The position numbers and the translations under genes are program-made. Shown here piece by piece: positions 6,270 through 15,312 of a stretch of DNA of 22,854 nucleotides. Source of the stretch: SFWF01 sp045636705 (GTDB lineage Bacteria > Bacillota > Clostridia > Oscillospirales > Acutalibacteraceae); NCBI GenBank assembly GCA_045636705.1, contig JAZTYA010000002.1, forward strand, positions 1-22,854, written 5' to 3'. Position 1 is the first letter of the stretch. Each line of letters begins with the position of its first letter. A model generated the notes under the pieces. The model worked only from the letters and a program-made list of their open reading frames with translations, made no database searches and was not told the origin of the DNA.

Positions 6270-7634
6270 GGAAATTTTTATGCTTTCGGGATATTTTCCG
6301 CTAGAAGAATAAATGTTAGCGCCGTTTGTTTCGGCTTCTTTTAAAAGGAGCAAAAGCTCTGCCGTTATCACTTCGCCAGGTGCAATAATGGGGCATCCCG
6401 GAGGATAGGCGAAAATGTACTCTGCCGAAACCTTGTTTTCGCACCTATCGGCATCCAAAAATTCGGTTTTTTCTATTTCAAAGGAAAATCTTTTTCTTGT
6501 AGGCTTAAAGACCTTAAAGGAATTTTCCTTTTCCGAAAAGGTAAGACTTTTATCTATTTTTTTAAGTGCGCTAAATAGTTTTCTAAACCCGTAAGCAGTA
6601 TCGGCAATGCTTGTCATACAAAGGCAAAAGTCGCGCTCTGCCATCTCAGAGGCAATGCCTTCCTTTAAGAGCAACTTTTTAAGCTCAAAACCGTTTATAT
6701 TAGCCTTTTTGGTAAGGATTAGGATTTTACCCTTATCAAAAGAAAAGGCGTCTTCTCCGCTAAAAGCGAAGAGGTTTTTAAGGGTTTTACATTTTTTATA
6801 AAAGCGGTCTAATTTATCGTTATAGCTTTTAAAAAGCGCATCCTTTTTATTTTCTAAAAGACGGGTCATATCATCAAGCGAAAAGATAAGCGGATAGGGT
6901 GGACTGCTTGTCATAAAGGTCGAAACAGCCTCAGCTATCTTGGTTTCATTTACACGCTCAGAGCATACGTGAAGCATCGCCGAACCGGTAAGGCAGGGAA
7001 GTGTTTTGTGCGCGCTCTCGATTACAATATCTGCACCAAGGTGTCTTGCGCTCTTTGGAAACTTGTCCGAAAAGCCAAGATGAGCCCCGTGAGCCGAATC
7101 AACAATTAACAAAGCTCCGTGCTCGTGCACGACCTTTGCGATAGAGGTTATATCGCTAACAATTCCCTCATAGGTAGGGCTTGTAACAATTACTACGCTA
7201 GCAGGAGATTCGTTTAAAAGAGCCTCAACCTCTTTTGGAGAAACCTCTCCAAAAACGCTTAAGGAAGAATTGATTTTGGGGTAAACGAAGTCGGGTTTAA
7301 GGCGTAAAACCTCGGATGCCGACCAGACCGATTTATGACAGTTGCGAGCCAGAATTATACGGTCGCCGCTTTTGGTCACCGCCTTAATTGAGGCTAAAAC
7401 TGCCGTGGTGGACCCACCTGTTATGTAAAAGGTCTTTTTAGCGCCAAAAAGAGCAGTCGTGCGCTCAAGCGCAGATTTAATAGCACCCGTGGGGTTGTGC
7501 AGATTATCGGTTGTTTCGATTTCTGTTACGTCCAAGGGTGCATAGTTTTTTAAATATTTATAGTTGCGCTTGTGTCCCGGCATATGAAAAGGATAGGTTC
7601 CTTTAATGCCTTTTTTAATCTTTTTTGTTAGCAT
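6264..7634 (-). CDS. Orn/Lys/Arg decarboxylase family PLP enzyme
   Basis: A 456-residue fold-type I PLP enzyme of the Orn/Lys/Arg decarboxylase family (YaaO/SpeA-like short form, without the N-terminal receiver-like wing domain of the long enterobacterial enzymes). It shows FHMPGHKR at 16-23, ITGGSTTAV at 71-79, ARNCHKS with the ring-stacking H100, IVDSAHGAH with D179 and H182, and the PLP lysine K210 in ESAHKTLP. It would decarboxylate arginine, lysine or ornithine to agmatine, cadaverine or putrescine; which one is not decidable here. The ATG lies 20 bp inside the end of rarA and has no clear ribosome site of its own, which points to translational coupling. Relatives in Firmicutes are often next to DNA replication/repair genes such as tmk and holB; here the partner is rarA. 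Confidence 0.85.
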   Translation of the reverse strand: MLTKKIKKGIKGTYPFHMPGHKRNYKYLKNYAPLDVTEIETTDNLHNPTGAIKSALERTTALFGAKKTFYITGGSTTAVLASIKAVTKSGDRIILARNCHKSVWSASEVLRLKPDFVYPKINSSLSVFGEVSPKEVEALLNESPASVVIVTSPTYEGIVSDITSIAKVVHEHGALLIVDSAHGAHLGFSDKFPKSARHLGADIVIESAHKTLPCLTGSAMLHVCSERVNETKIAEAVSTFMTSSPPYPLIFSLDDMTRLLENKKDALFKSYNDKLDRFYKKCKTLKNLFAFSGEDAFSFDKGKILILTKKANINGFELKKLLLKEGIASEMAERDFCLCMTSIADTAYGFRKLFSALKKIDKSLTFSEKENSFKVFKPTRKRFSFEIEKTEFLDADRCENKVSAEYIFAYPPGCPIIAPGEVITAELLLLLKEAETNGANIYSSSGKYPESIKISL

Positions 7635-8892
7635 TCTTTTTTACAGCGTCCCAGTATTCCTTAAATTTCTGTTCGTTTTTATTGTCCCCTGCGATATAAA
7701 ATTTTTGATTTTTTATATCATCGGGAAGATATTGCTGTGAAACCCAGTGGTCAGGGTAAGAATGAGGATAACGATAAAACTGACCGGGGTTGTCTTGTTC
7801 AGCTCCGTCAAAATGCTTGTTTTGAAGATGTCTTGGAACACTGCCACCCTTGCCCTTAGAAATTAAATCTAAAGCCGAGTTTATAGCATCGTGTCCCGAT
7901 ACGCTTTTAGGCGAGGTTGCTACCAAAATAACCGCATCGGCTAGGGGTAGTCTGGCCTCGGGTAGTCCTAAAGCGTTTGCCATATCAACCGCCGCTTTTA
8001 CAATAGGGATTATTTGAGGATAGGCAAGACCTACGTCTTCACAAGCGCAAACCATAAGCCTTCTGCAAGCGCTTGGCAGGTCGCCTGCGGCAAGAAGACG
8101 GCCTAAATAGTAAATTGCGGCATCGGGGTCGCTACCTCTCATAGACTTTTGATATGCCGAAATGATATCATAGTGTTCATCGCCGTCGCGGTCATAACGA
8201 ACCGAAGAATGAGAAAGAAGTTGCTCAAGCACCTCGTCTGTGATATTTGCCTTTTTGTCCTTAAGGCTTGTAAGCACGGCAATTTCAAGTGTGCCAAGAG
8301 CACGGCGCAGGTCACCCGAAGCGCTTTTTGCGATTTTTGCTATTTCGGCATCGGAAATAGTTATTGAAACGCCCTGTTCGTCTTCTAAAAAGCTAACTGC
8401 GTGCTTTAAAGCAGGAACAATATCCGAAGGGGATAGCTCCTTAAACTCAAAAACAGTGCTACGGCTTAAAATTGCGTTATAAACGTAGAAAAACGGGTTT
8501 TCGGTGGTAGAGGCGATAAGGGTAATATCTCCGCTTTCGATGTATTCCAGCAAAATCTGTTGTTGCTTTTTATTAAAGGACTGAATTTCATCCAAATAAA
8601 GCAGTACGCCGCCTGCCGCCTCAATACCGCCAAGGTCATTTATAATTGACTTAATATCCGAGGTCGAAGCGGTTGTAGCATTAAGGTAATAAAGTTTTTT
8701 ATTACATCTTGCGGCAATAATTTTAGCAACGGTGGTTTTGCCAACACCCGAAGGTCCGTAGAAAATAAGGTTAGGAATATTACCCGATTCGATAATTTTC
8801 CTAAGAACCTTACCTTCGGCTAAAAGATGTTTTTGGCCAAAAACGAGGTCTAGGGTAGTTGGTCTTATTCGGTCTGCAAGTGGTTTGGACAC
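7615..8892 (-). CDS. rarA: replication-associated recombination protein A (AAA+ ATPase)
   Basis: RarA/MgsA is a tetrameric AAA+ ATPase related to clamp loaders that acts at stalled replication forks together with SSB. This 425-residue copy has Walker A GPSGVGKT (46-53, K52), Walker B VLLYLDE (96-102), sensor 1 ASTTEN (127-132) and the arginine finger in SRS (R144), then the typical C-terminal region with GSDPDAAIYYLGRLL and ASGDLRRAL-like segments. The start is GTG at 8890-8892: GGAGGTG sits 7 bp upstream and no better ATG is near. Its 3' end overlaps the decarboxylase by 20 bp. Length is normal for the family. Confidence 0.95.
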   Translation of the reverse strand: MSKPLADRIRPTTLDLVFGQKHLLAEGKVLRKIIESGNIPNLIFYGPSGVGKTTVAKIIAARCNKKLYYLNATTASTSDIKSIINDLGGIEAAGGVLLYLDEIQSFNKKQQQILLEYIESGDITLIASTTENPFFYVYNAILSRSTVFEFKELSPSDIVPALKHAVSFLEDEQGVSITISDAEIAKIAKSASGDLRRALGTLEIAVLTSLKDKKANITDEVLEQLLSHSSVRYDRDGDEHYDIISAYQKSMRGSDPDAAIYYLGRLLAAGDLPSACRRLMVCACEDVGLAYPQIIPIVKAAVDMANALGLPEARLPLADAVILVATSPKSVSGHDAINSALDLISKGKGGSVPRHLQNKHFDGAEQDNPGQFYRYPHSYPDHWVSQQYLPDDIKNQKFYIAGDNKNEQKFKEYWDAVKKNANKKD

Positions 8893-8924
8893 GGGTGTTC
8901 ACCTCCTAGGGTAAAAAGTAACTA

Positions 8925-8944
8925 GTGCCGCTATAAAGCGGCAC
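8925..8944 (-). terminator. GC-rich hairpin between glyA and rarA
   Basis: A perfect 8-bp stem GTGCCGCT / AGCGGCAC with a 4-base loop lies just past the glyA stop. On the minus strand it is followed by a T-rich stretch after a short gap, so it is a moderate terminator or attenuator that would set rarA expression relative to glyA. Confidence 0.55.
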
Positions 8945-8952
8945 GGATGTTT

Positions 8953-10200
8953 TTAATATAAGGGATATTTTTTGCAAATATCAGCTACACCTGAAGCGAT
9001 GTAGTCCTTCTTTGCTTCAAAATCGGTAATTGCAAGGCTGATAAACTCAGCAATCTTGTCCATATCTTCTGTACCGAGGCCTCTTGTAGTAGCGGCAGGA
9101 GTACCGATACGAATACCGCTTGTAATAAAGGGTGACTGTGGGTCGTTAGGAATAGCGTTCTTGTTTGCGGTAATGTGAACCTCGTCAAGACGATGCTCAA
9201 GTTCCTTACCTGTAACGTCCGTACCTACAAGGTCAACAAGCATAAGGTGGTTGTCGGTGCCGTCTGATACAAGCTTAACACCACGCTTTTTAAGACCTTC
9301 AGCCAAAGCAGCAGCATTTTCAACAATTCTCTTCTGATATGCCTTGAACTCAGGTTTTAATGCCTCACCGAAGCAAACAGCCTTAGCAGCGATAACGTGC
9401 ATTAAAGGACCACCCTGATTTCCTGGAAATACTGCCTTGTCAATAGCTTTTGCTAAAGCCTCTTTGCAAAGGATAAGACCGCCACGAGGACCGCGAAGGG
9501 TCTTGTGTGTGGTGGTTGTAACGATATCTGCGTAAGGAACGGGGCTCATATGAAGACCTGCTGCAACAAGTCCTGCAATATGCGCCATATCTACCATAAA
9601 TAAAGCGCCAACCTCTTTTGCGGTTTCAGCGATTTTGTCAAAACGGATTTCATGAGCATACGCTGAAGCGCCTGCAACGATAAGCTTAGGCTTGCACTCT
9701 AGGGCAATTTTTCTCATCTCATCATAGTCGATAAATCCGTCGTCTGAAACGCCGTAAGGAACGAAGTTATAGTTCTTGCCCGAAGCGTTTACGGGTGAGC
9801 CGTGGGTTAGGTGTCCGCCGTGAGCAAGATTCATACCCATAACGGTATCGCCGTGCTCGATAACAGCAGAGTAAGCCGCCATATTAGCCTGCGCACCCGA
9901 ATGGGGTTGAACGTTAGCGTGGTCTGCACCAAAAAGTTCACAAGCACGCTTAATAGCGATTTCTTCTACGATGTCAACATACTGACATCCGCCATAGTAA
10001 CGTTTGCCGGGAAGACCTTCGGCATATTTATTTGTAAGAATTGAGCCCATAGCTGCCATAACAGCAGGAGAAACGAAGTTCTCGCTTGCGATAAGCTCAA
10101 TGTTTTCTTGTTGTCTTTTGTGTTCCTTTTCCATAGCAGCAGCAACGTCTGGGTCGAACTCTGCTACGAAACCGATACTGTTCATTAAATTTTCGTACAT
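8953..10200 (-). CDS. glyA: serine hydroxymethyltransferase
   Basis: GlyA converts serine and tetrahydrofolate to glycine and 5,10-methylene-THF, feeding one-carbon units to purine, thymidylate and methionine synthesis. The protein (415 residues from the ATG at 10198-10200) has the usual order of motifs: ENIELIASENF near the N-terminus, KRYYGGCQYVD, PHSGAQAN, DMAHIAGLVAAG and the PLP lysine in TTTTHKTLRGPRGG (K233). I use the internal ATG because GGAGG lies 8 bp before it; a TTG five codons upstream would put the start inside that site. It has its own promoter. Its place next to the methionine genes fits a shared one-carbon need, but it is not obviously in their operon. Confidence 0.96.
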   Translation of the reverse strand: MYENLMNSIGFVAEFDPDVAAAMEKEHKRQQENIELIASENFVSPAVMAAMGSILTNKYAEGLPGKRYYGGCQYVDIVEEIAIKRACELFGADHANVQPHSGAQANMAAYSAVIEHGDTVMGMNLAHGGHLTHGSPVNASGKNYNFVPYGVSDDGFIDYDEMRKIALECKPKLIVAGASAYAHEIRFDKIAETAKEVGALFMVDMAHIAGLVAAGLHMSPVPYADIVTTTTHKTLRGPRGGLILCKEALAKAIDKAVFPGNQGGPLMHVIAAKAVCFGEALKPEFKAYQKRIVENAAALAEGLKKRGVKLVSDGTDNHLMLVDLVGTDVTGKELEHRLDEVHITANKNAIPNDPQSPFITSGIRIGTPAATTRGLGTEDMDKIAEFISLAITDFEAKKDYIASGVADICKKYPLY

Positions 10201-10233
10201 TTTAAATTCCTCCAAAGATTTACATCTTTTACT

Positions 10234-10262
10234 ATTTTACCTTAAAACACGCCTTAGTTCAA
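10234..10262 (-). promoter_or_regulatory. promoter for glyA
   Basis: TTGAAC (10257-10262) and TAAAAT (10234-10239) on the minus strand, spacing 17 bp, about 35 bp before the glyA ATG. The short leader has no glycine or THF riboswitch. Confidence 0.6.
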
Positions 10263-10281
10263 GTGTTAAGTTAAAGTATTT

Positions 10282-10473
10282 TTATATTTGGTGGCGAACC
10301 ATACCATACTCATCGTCAAGTCTGAAATAAGGACAGTGAAATTCACGGCTCTGAGCAAACCGCATATATTCATCTTCGTCTAAATTTACAAGACAAGAGT
10401 AGCATTCATCCTCTTCGTCATAAACGTAGTTTACACAGAGTTCGCAGGCGGCTATATTGTTTTCCTTTTTCAT
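10282..10473 (-). CDS. small cysteine-rich protein (DUF6472-like)
   Basis: A 63-residue acidic protein with two CxxC pairs (C10/C13 and C24/C27) and a further C47 in CPYF, a pattern that suggests a small metal (zinc or iron) site. It matches from memory the clostridial DUF6472 family, with the recognisable stretches NYVYDEEDECYSC and NLDEDE; the family has no known role. An AGGAG site lies 6 bp before the ATG. It sits between metA and glyA on the same strand, after the metA terminator; no obvious promoter was found. Confidence 0.8.
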   Translation of the reverse strand: MKKENNIAACELCVNYVYDEEDECYSCLVNLDEDEYMRFAQSREFHCPYFRLDDEYGMVRHQI

Positions 10474-10493
10474 GGGCTTCTCCTAAAAGAATA

Positions 10494-10511
10494 GGGATGG
10501 CGAACCATCCC
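10494..10511 (-). terminator. terminator after metA
   Basis: A perfect 7-bp stem GGGATGG / CCATCCC with loop CGAA (read on plus) directly after the metA stop, followed on the minus strand by a T-rich run. It also lies just before the ribosome site of the small Cys-rich gene. Confidence 0.65.
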
Positions 10512-10512
10512 A

Positions 10513-11430
10513 TTATTTAATTTCGGTAATATCGTAAGGTGTTGTCTGATAGACAAAGTAGTTAAGCCAGTTTGAATATTGTAAATTAGCGCAACTTCTC
10601 CAAGTAACGATGGGGTCTAAAGTATCGTCATCGTTTGGGAAATAGTTTTTAGGAACAGAAATAGGAAGTCCTGCATTCTTATCACGAAGATACTCTTTTT
10701 TAAGGGTGTCGGCAGCATATTCCGAATGACCCGTAATAAAGATTTGTCTTCCTCTGTCGGTAGCAACTGCGTAAACGCCTGCCTCTTTAGAGGTAGATAA
10801 AATCTTAAGCTCAGGAACCTTTTCAATATCCTCGCGAAGAATAGTAGTATGTCTTGAATGAGGAACCGAGAACACATCATCAAATCCACGGAAAAGCATA
10901 GAGCTTTTTCTTTCAACGGTATGAGGGAATACACCGAAAAGCTTTTCGGGTAGCGCATGCTTCTTTATGCCGTAGTGGTAATAAAGCGCCGCCTGAGCAC
11001 CCCAACAAATGTGGAAGGTGCTTGTAACGTGGGTTTTGCTCCACTCCATAATCTCGCAAAGCTCATCCCAATATTCAACCTCTTCAAACTCCATATTTTC
11101 AACCGGAGCGCCCGTGATTACCATTCCGTCAAACTTTCTGTCCTTGATGGCGTCGAAGGTTTTATAGAAGGTGAGCATATGCTCTTCGGAGGTGTTTTTG
11201 GATTTATGAGTAGAGGTCTTTAAAAGCTCAACCTCAACCTGAAGAGGAGTGTTACCTAAAAGGCGCACAAGTTGTGTCTCGGTAACAATTTTTGTGGGCA
11301 TGAGGTTTAGTATTAACAACTGTAGGGGACGAATGTCCTGTGTTAGAGCTCTGGTTTCGGTAATAACGAATATATTTTCATCGTTTAAAACCTTAGTAGC
11401 AGGAAGCTCGTTAGGTATTTTAATGGGCAC
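10513..11430 (-). CDS. metA: homoserine O-acetyltransferase (MetA family)
   Basis: A 305-residue MetA-family enzyme that activates homoserine for methionine synthesis. Active-site residues fall at canonical positions: K47 (LMPTKIVTE), C142 (HICWGAQ), H235 and E237 (ITGHSEYAAD). Residue 111, known to set the acyl donor in this family, is Glu (GAPVENMEFEEV), which predicts acetyl-CoA rather than succinyl-CoA. The next gene upstream is an O-acetylhomoserine sulfhydrylase, which agrees. The start is GTG at 11428-11430 with AAAGGAGG 8 bp before it. It lies 17 bp after metY and is probably cotranscribed with it. Confidence 0.95.
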   Translation of the reverse strand: MPIKIPNELPATKVLNDENIFVITETRALTQDIRPLQLLILNLMPTKIVTETQLVRLLGNTPLQVEVELLKTSTHKSKNTSEEHMLTFYKTFDAIKDRKFDGMVITGAPVENMEFEEVEYWDELCEIMEWSKTHVTSTFHICWGAQAALYYHYGIKKHALPEKLFGVFPHTVERKSSMLFRGFDDVFSVPHSRHTTILREDIEKVPELKILSTSKEAGVYAVATDRGRQIFITGHSEYAADTLKKEYLRDKNAGLPISVPKNYFPNDDDTLDPIVTWRSCANLQYSNWLNYFVYQTTPYDITEIK

Positions 11431-11447
11431 TTTGTTGCCCTCCTTTA

Positions 11448-12719
11448 TTAGATGTTAGCTAATGCTTGCTTAATATCTTCAATTAAGTCGTCGGCGTTTT
11501 CAAGACCAACCGACAGCCTGATTAAGTCGGGTGCTACACCTGCTTCGATTAACTGTTCTTCAGAGAGTTGCCTATGTGTATGGCTTGCAGGGTGTAAAAG
11601 GCAGGTTTTAGCATCTGCAACGTGGGTAGCAATGCTAATAATATTAAGATTATCCATAAACCTAATAGACCTTTCTCTGCCACCCTTAACGCCAAAGCAA
11701 AGCACTCCGCAGCTGCCGTTCGGAAGATACTTTTTAGCAAGGTCGTAATAGTCATCGCCCTCTAAATCGGGGAAATGTACCCAAGCAATATCCTCGTGAG
11801 CCTTTAAAAACTTTGCAACCTTAAGGGCATTCTCACAATGTCTTTGCATACGAACGTGTAAGGTTTCAAGTCCTAAATTCAAATAGAAGGCATTTTGAGG
11901 AGACTGTGTGGTACCAAAGTCACGCATTAACTGTGCGGTAGCTTTTGTAATATATGCGCCTTTACCAAAACGCTCGGCATAGGTAATGCCGTGGTAAGAT
12001 TCATCGGGTGTGCAAAGGCCCGGGAACTTATCCTTATATTTCATCCAGTCAAAATTACCGCTGTCAACAATAGCACCGCCAACAGATACACCCTGACCGT
12101 CCATATACTTTGTGGTTGAATGGGTTACGATGTCTGCGCCGTGCTCGAATGGACGGCAGTTAACAGGTGTTGCAAAGGTGTTATCAACGATTAGCGGAAC
12201 ACCGTTCTTGTGGGCTAAACGAGAAAACTTTTCAAAGTCAAAAACCGTAACGGTGGGATTTGTAATGGTTTCGCCGAAAACTGCCTTTGTGTTTGGCTTA
12301 AAGTATTTTTGAAGTTCCTCTTCGGGAAGAGTCTGGTCAACGAAGGTGCACTCAATACCCATCTTCTTTAAGGTAACACCGAAAAGGTTATAGGTGCCGC
12401 CGTAAATTGAAGAGGAAGAAATGAAATGGTCTCCTGCTTCACAAATGTTGAAGATAGCAAAGAAGTTTGCCGCCTGACCTGAAGAGGTAAGCATAGCAGC
12501 AACACCGCCTTCAAGAGCGCAAATCTTTGCGGCAACCGAGTCACTTGTCGGGTTTTGAAGTCTTGTATAGAAATAGCCCTCTGCCTCAAGGTCGAAAAGC
12601 TTGCCCATATAGTCGCTTGTGTCATACTTAAAAGTAGTACTTTGGTAAACAGGCAACTGGCGAGGTTCTCCTTGTTTTGGAGACCAGCCTTCGTGAAGAC
12701 ATTTGGTTTCAATTTTCAT
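11448..12719 (-). CDS. metY: O-acetylhomoserine aminocarboxypropyltransferase/sulfhydrylase
   Basis: A 423-residue Cys/Met-metabolism PLP enzyme of the MetY type that joins O-acetylhomoserine with sulfide to give homocysteine. It shows ETKCLHEGW at the N-terminus, YFYTRLQNPT, the VDNTFATP segment (D179) and the PLP lysine K204 in THSTTKYMDGQG. Length is that of MetY (about 425) rather than MetB/MetC (about 380). ATG with GGAGG 7 bp upstream. With metA downstream it forms a direct-sulfhydrylation route to homocysteine; a methionine synthase is not in the window. There is no SAM riboswitch in the short leader. Confidence 0.94.
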   Translation of the reverse strand: MKIETKCLHEGWSPKQGEPRQLPVYQSTTFKYDTSDYMGKLFDLEAEGYFYTRLQNPTSDSVAAKICALEGGVAAMLTSSGQAANFFAIFNICEAGDHFISSSSIYGGTYNLFGVTLKKMGIECTFVDQTLPEEELQKYFKPNTKAVFGETITNPTVTVFDFEKFSRLAHKNGVPLIVDNTFATPVNCRPFEHGADIVTHSTTKYMDGQGVSVGGAIVDSGNFDWMKYKDKFPGLCTPDESYHGITYAERFGKGAYITKATAQLMRDFGTTQSPQNAFYLNLGLETLHVRMQRHCENALKVAKFLKAHEDIAWVHFPDLEGDDYYDLAKKYLPNGSCGVLCFGVKGGRERSIRFMDNLNIISIATHVADAKTCLLHPASHTHRQLSEEQLIEAGVAPDLIRLSVGLENADDLIEDIKQALANI

Positions 12720-12763
12720 TTATTTATCCTCCAAGGAAAGAATTAAATTTAATCTATAATATA

Positions 12764-12791
12764 ATTATATCATATAAATCCAGTTAATCAA
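12764..12791 (-). promoter_or_regulatory. extended -10 promoter for metY-metA
   Basis: On the minus strand TATAAT (12764-12769) with a TGA extension just upstream and TTGATT (12786-12791) 16 bp away. The -35 overlaps the last codons and stop of pgeF, so metYA is separable from the upstream operon. About 45 bp of leader remain, too short for a SAM riboswitch. Confidence 0.6.
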
Positions 12792-13608
12792 GAGAAATCA
12801 TAAGACCTAAGGTTCCTCTTTTTCCCTTTGTAGCCCTGTGGGAATGGAAAATATCACTATTACAACAGGTGCAAAGGTCGGCTATATCGATGTTTTCGTT
12901 TTTAATACCGCTATTTACTAAAATCTGTCGGTTAACCTCACGAAGATTAAGCATATATTTGCCGTTTTCTTTTTCGGTGTAACAAGCGGCAAGGTCTAAG
13001 TAGGAAAGTTTATTTATTTCACTTATTACAGGGTCGTCAACCTCGTAGCAGCAAGCTCCGATGTTAGGACCAATTCCGCAAATAATATCTTTAGGCTCTG
13101 AGCCAAACTGTTCGACCATAACCTTTACGGTGGTCTTTGCAATTTCGGCTACCGTGCCGCGCCAACCTGCGTGGGAGGTTGCAACCACCTTTTTAACGGG
13201 GTCAAAAAACGCCAGGGGAGTGCAGTCGGCATACTGGGTAACTAATACGATACCCTTTTGGTTGGTAACAAGGCCGTCAATATCAGAATAGTCGCGCTCG
13301 CGCCAAAGCCCTTTGCCCGCGTCTTTTTTTGTCACAACACGAATGTTGTTAGTGTGGGTTTGTTGGCTTAAAACGATATTTTCGGCATCCAGACCTAAAG
13401 CACTTGAAAAAATGCGGAAATTTTCTTCGACTGAAGATACATCATCGCCTACTGAGTGGCCAAAATTCATAGAGGAGCAGTGCCCTTGGCTTACGCCTCC
13501 AAGCCTTGTTGAAAAGCCGTGTTTCACACCGCCTGCCTTGTCAATTTTAGGAAAGGTGTAGTATAAAACGTCACCTTTTTTATTAAGATTTAAAGTGTTT
13601 GATTTCAT
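12784..13608 (-). CDS. pgeF: peptidoglycan editing factor PgeF (YfiH/laccase domain)
   Basis: A 274-residue member of the multicopper-polyphenol-oxidase-like (YfiH) family; in E. coli PgeF corrects misincorporated L-Ser in peptidoglycan precursors, and other members act on purine nucleosides. Metal-ligand motifs are complete: QTHTN (H85), YADCTPLAFF (C129) and SHAGWRGT (H146), plus GACCYEV near 184-190 and FHSHRA near the C-terminus. The gene follows rqcH by 9 bp with an AAGG-type site and so closes the ireB-to-pgeF run. In Firmicutes this gene more often sits near the division cluster, so its position here is somewhat unusual. Confidence 0.92.
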   Translation of the reverse strand: MKSNTLNLNKKGDVLYYTFPKIDKAGGVKHGFSTRLGGVSQGHCSSMNFGHSVGDDVSSVEENFRIFSSALGLDAENIVLSQQTHTNNIRVVTKKDAGKGLWRERDYSDIDGLVTNQKGIVLVTQYADCTPLAFFDPVKKVVATSHAGWRGTVAEIAKTTVKVMVEQFGSEPKDIICGIGPNIGACCYEVDDPVISEINKLSYLDLAACYTEKENGKYMLNLREVNRQILVNSGIKNENIDIADLCTCCNSDIFHSHRATKGKRGTLGLMISLD

Positions 13609-13617
13609 ACGATTACC

Positions 13618-15312
13618 TTAAATATAAATAGTTTTATTTGTTGTGTAAATTACCATACCCGGTAGTGCTCCGGCAGGCTTTTTAACGTATTTTATTAGTG
13701 TATAGTCAATCGGAATATTACTGCCGACGGCACCCTTTGAATTTTCTTTGGCTAGTTTTGCCGCAAACAAAAGTGTGCTGTCGGGCACTTCTTTGCCCTC
13801 GGTAATTATTATAACGTGGCTACCCGGAATATTCTTTGTGTGGAACCAAATATCTGTCTTTTCGGCAACCTTTGTAGTTATTAGGTCATTTTCGCGGTTG
13901 TTTCGGCCAACCAAAACACAAAAACCGTCGGGGGATACAAACTTTTGCGGCTCCCTTTTTTTAAGAGGCCTTTGAGCCTTCGCTCTTCTTTTGATATATC
14001 CTGTTTCTAAAAGCTCCTCTCGTATTTCGTCAAGCTCGGCTTCACTGGACGCGCGACTAAGACTGTCAAATACCGAATCAAGATATAAAAGCGCCTTTTT
14101 ATCCTTTTCAATAAGTTCTCCTAGAAGTTGTTCTGCGGTGTGCGCTTTTTTATAGTCCTTAAAATATTTGTTAGCGTTAGCGGCAGGGGATAAAGCAGGG
14201 TTTAAAGGAATTTTAATTTTAGCGAGAGCTTCATCGTACCAGTTTTCGACCTCAACCGAATCTGCGCCCTTTTCAATTTTGAAAAGGTTAGCCTTTAAAA
14301 GTTCTCCAAAGATACGAAGTTTTTCCTTTTCGGCGCATTTTTCAAGGTCGGATAATCTATAAGCCATTTTTCTTTCGGTTCTAATGATTAAGGTAGAAAG
14401 CAACTTATAAATGTCTTGCGCCTTGTGTTTTATGCTAGCTTCGGCACTTCTTCTGCCATAAAATTCTTCAAGCAATTCACTCATAGAGGGTAAAGCCACG
14501 TTTTGGTAGGAGTCTCCATAGTGAGTTATGGGAAGATAAGAAAACTCTTTTGATTCCTTATCATCTGATACAAGATACGGAGCAAAAGTTGTTTCTTTAA
14601 AACGATTTAAACTGCCAAGAAGCAAAGACTTTTGTCCTCCGTCAAGCTCACTTGCTATTATATCAAAGTCCAAAAGAGCAAAATGACAAATTTCCCTTGC
14701 AACAAGAGGAGAAAGTCCGTCTACCGTTTCTATTAGGGCAGAATGAAGCGGTTTGTTTATCGTAGATATTTTAGAGATGATATCCTTTGCGCCAACTTTA
14801 AAAATATCCATTTTATTTTGAGGTGGGGTAGGGACATATTTTGCGCCGGGCACAATTAAACGGTCACCTGACTCGATATCAGAACGGTGCGTAGCATCAA
14901 GGACTCTATAATTTTCATCGCAAAGAATAATGTTTGAACGGTTTGAAAAAAGCTCGACGATAAGCTTAGGATAAACCTTATCGCCCATTTCATTATAGGA
15001 AGAAAAGCCAATTTCAACCGTTCTGTCAAGTCCATACTGACGGATATATTCGAGTTTGGAACTGCTAAGATGCTTTCTTACAAGCTTGCAAAAGGTGGGT
15101 GGCTCCATAGGGTTTTCGAAACTTCTGTTTGTTAAATGTATTCTTGAAAAGCCTGATTTTGCCGATATAAAGAGTTTTCCCGAAAAACCTTTTGAGCGCA
15201 ACAAAAACACCAATTCATCGCGGGATGGTTGGTGTATTTTATCAAGGTGTGTGCCGACTATACAGTCAAGCTCTTTAATGAGCAGGTTTAGGAAAATTCC
15301 GTCAAGAGCCAT
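13618..15312 (-). CDS. rqcH: ribosome quality control protein RqcH (NFACT family)
   Basis: RqcH, the bacterial Rqc2/NEMF homologue (older name: fibronectin-binding protein), binds the obstructed 50S subunit with tRNA and adds C-terminal alanine tails to the stalled chain, marking it for degradation. The 564-residue product starts MALDGIFL; the NFACT-N region includes the GLDR pair (D96, R97) needed in this family, the middle region (about 270-440) is helical/coiled-coil, and the C-terminal NFACT-R region includes FVSPDGFCVLVGRNN and IWFHTKNIPGSHV. The ATG shares one base with the trmK stop (TAATG) and has GGAG in trmK; an upstream TTG that would add 12 residues is rejected. Confidence 0.95.
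   Translation of the reverse strand: MALDGIFLNLLIKELDCIVGTHLDKIHQPSRDELVFLLRSKGFSGKLFISAKSGFSRIHLTNRSFENPMEPPTFCKLVRKHLSSSKLEYIRQYGLDRTVEIGFSSYNEMGDKVYPKLIVELFSNRSNIILCDENYRVLDATHRSDIESGDRLIVPGAKYVPTPPQNKMDIFKVGAKDIISKISTINKPLHSALIETVDGLSPLVAREICHFALLDFDIIASELDGGQKSLLLGSLNRFKETTFAPYLVSDDKESKEFSYLPITHYGDSYQNVALPSMSELLEEFYGRRSAEASIKHKAQDIYKLLSTLIIRTERKMAYRLSDLEKCAEKEKLRIFGELLKANLFKIEKGADSVEVENWYDEALAKIKIPLNPALSPAANANKYFKDYKKAHTAEQLLGELIEKDKKALLYLDSVFDSLSRASSEAELDEIREELLETGYIKRRAKAQRPLKKREPQKFVSPDGFCVLVGRNNRENDLITTKVAEKTDIWFHTKNIPGSHVIIITEGKEVPDSTLLFAAKLAKENSKGAVGSNIPIDYTLIKYVKKPAGALPGMVIYTTNKTIYI

Noticed and set aside
10201..10281. Glycine or THF riboswitch before glyA
   Set aside because: The leader after the promoter is only about 30 bp and shows no conserved riboswitch core.
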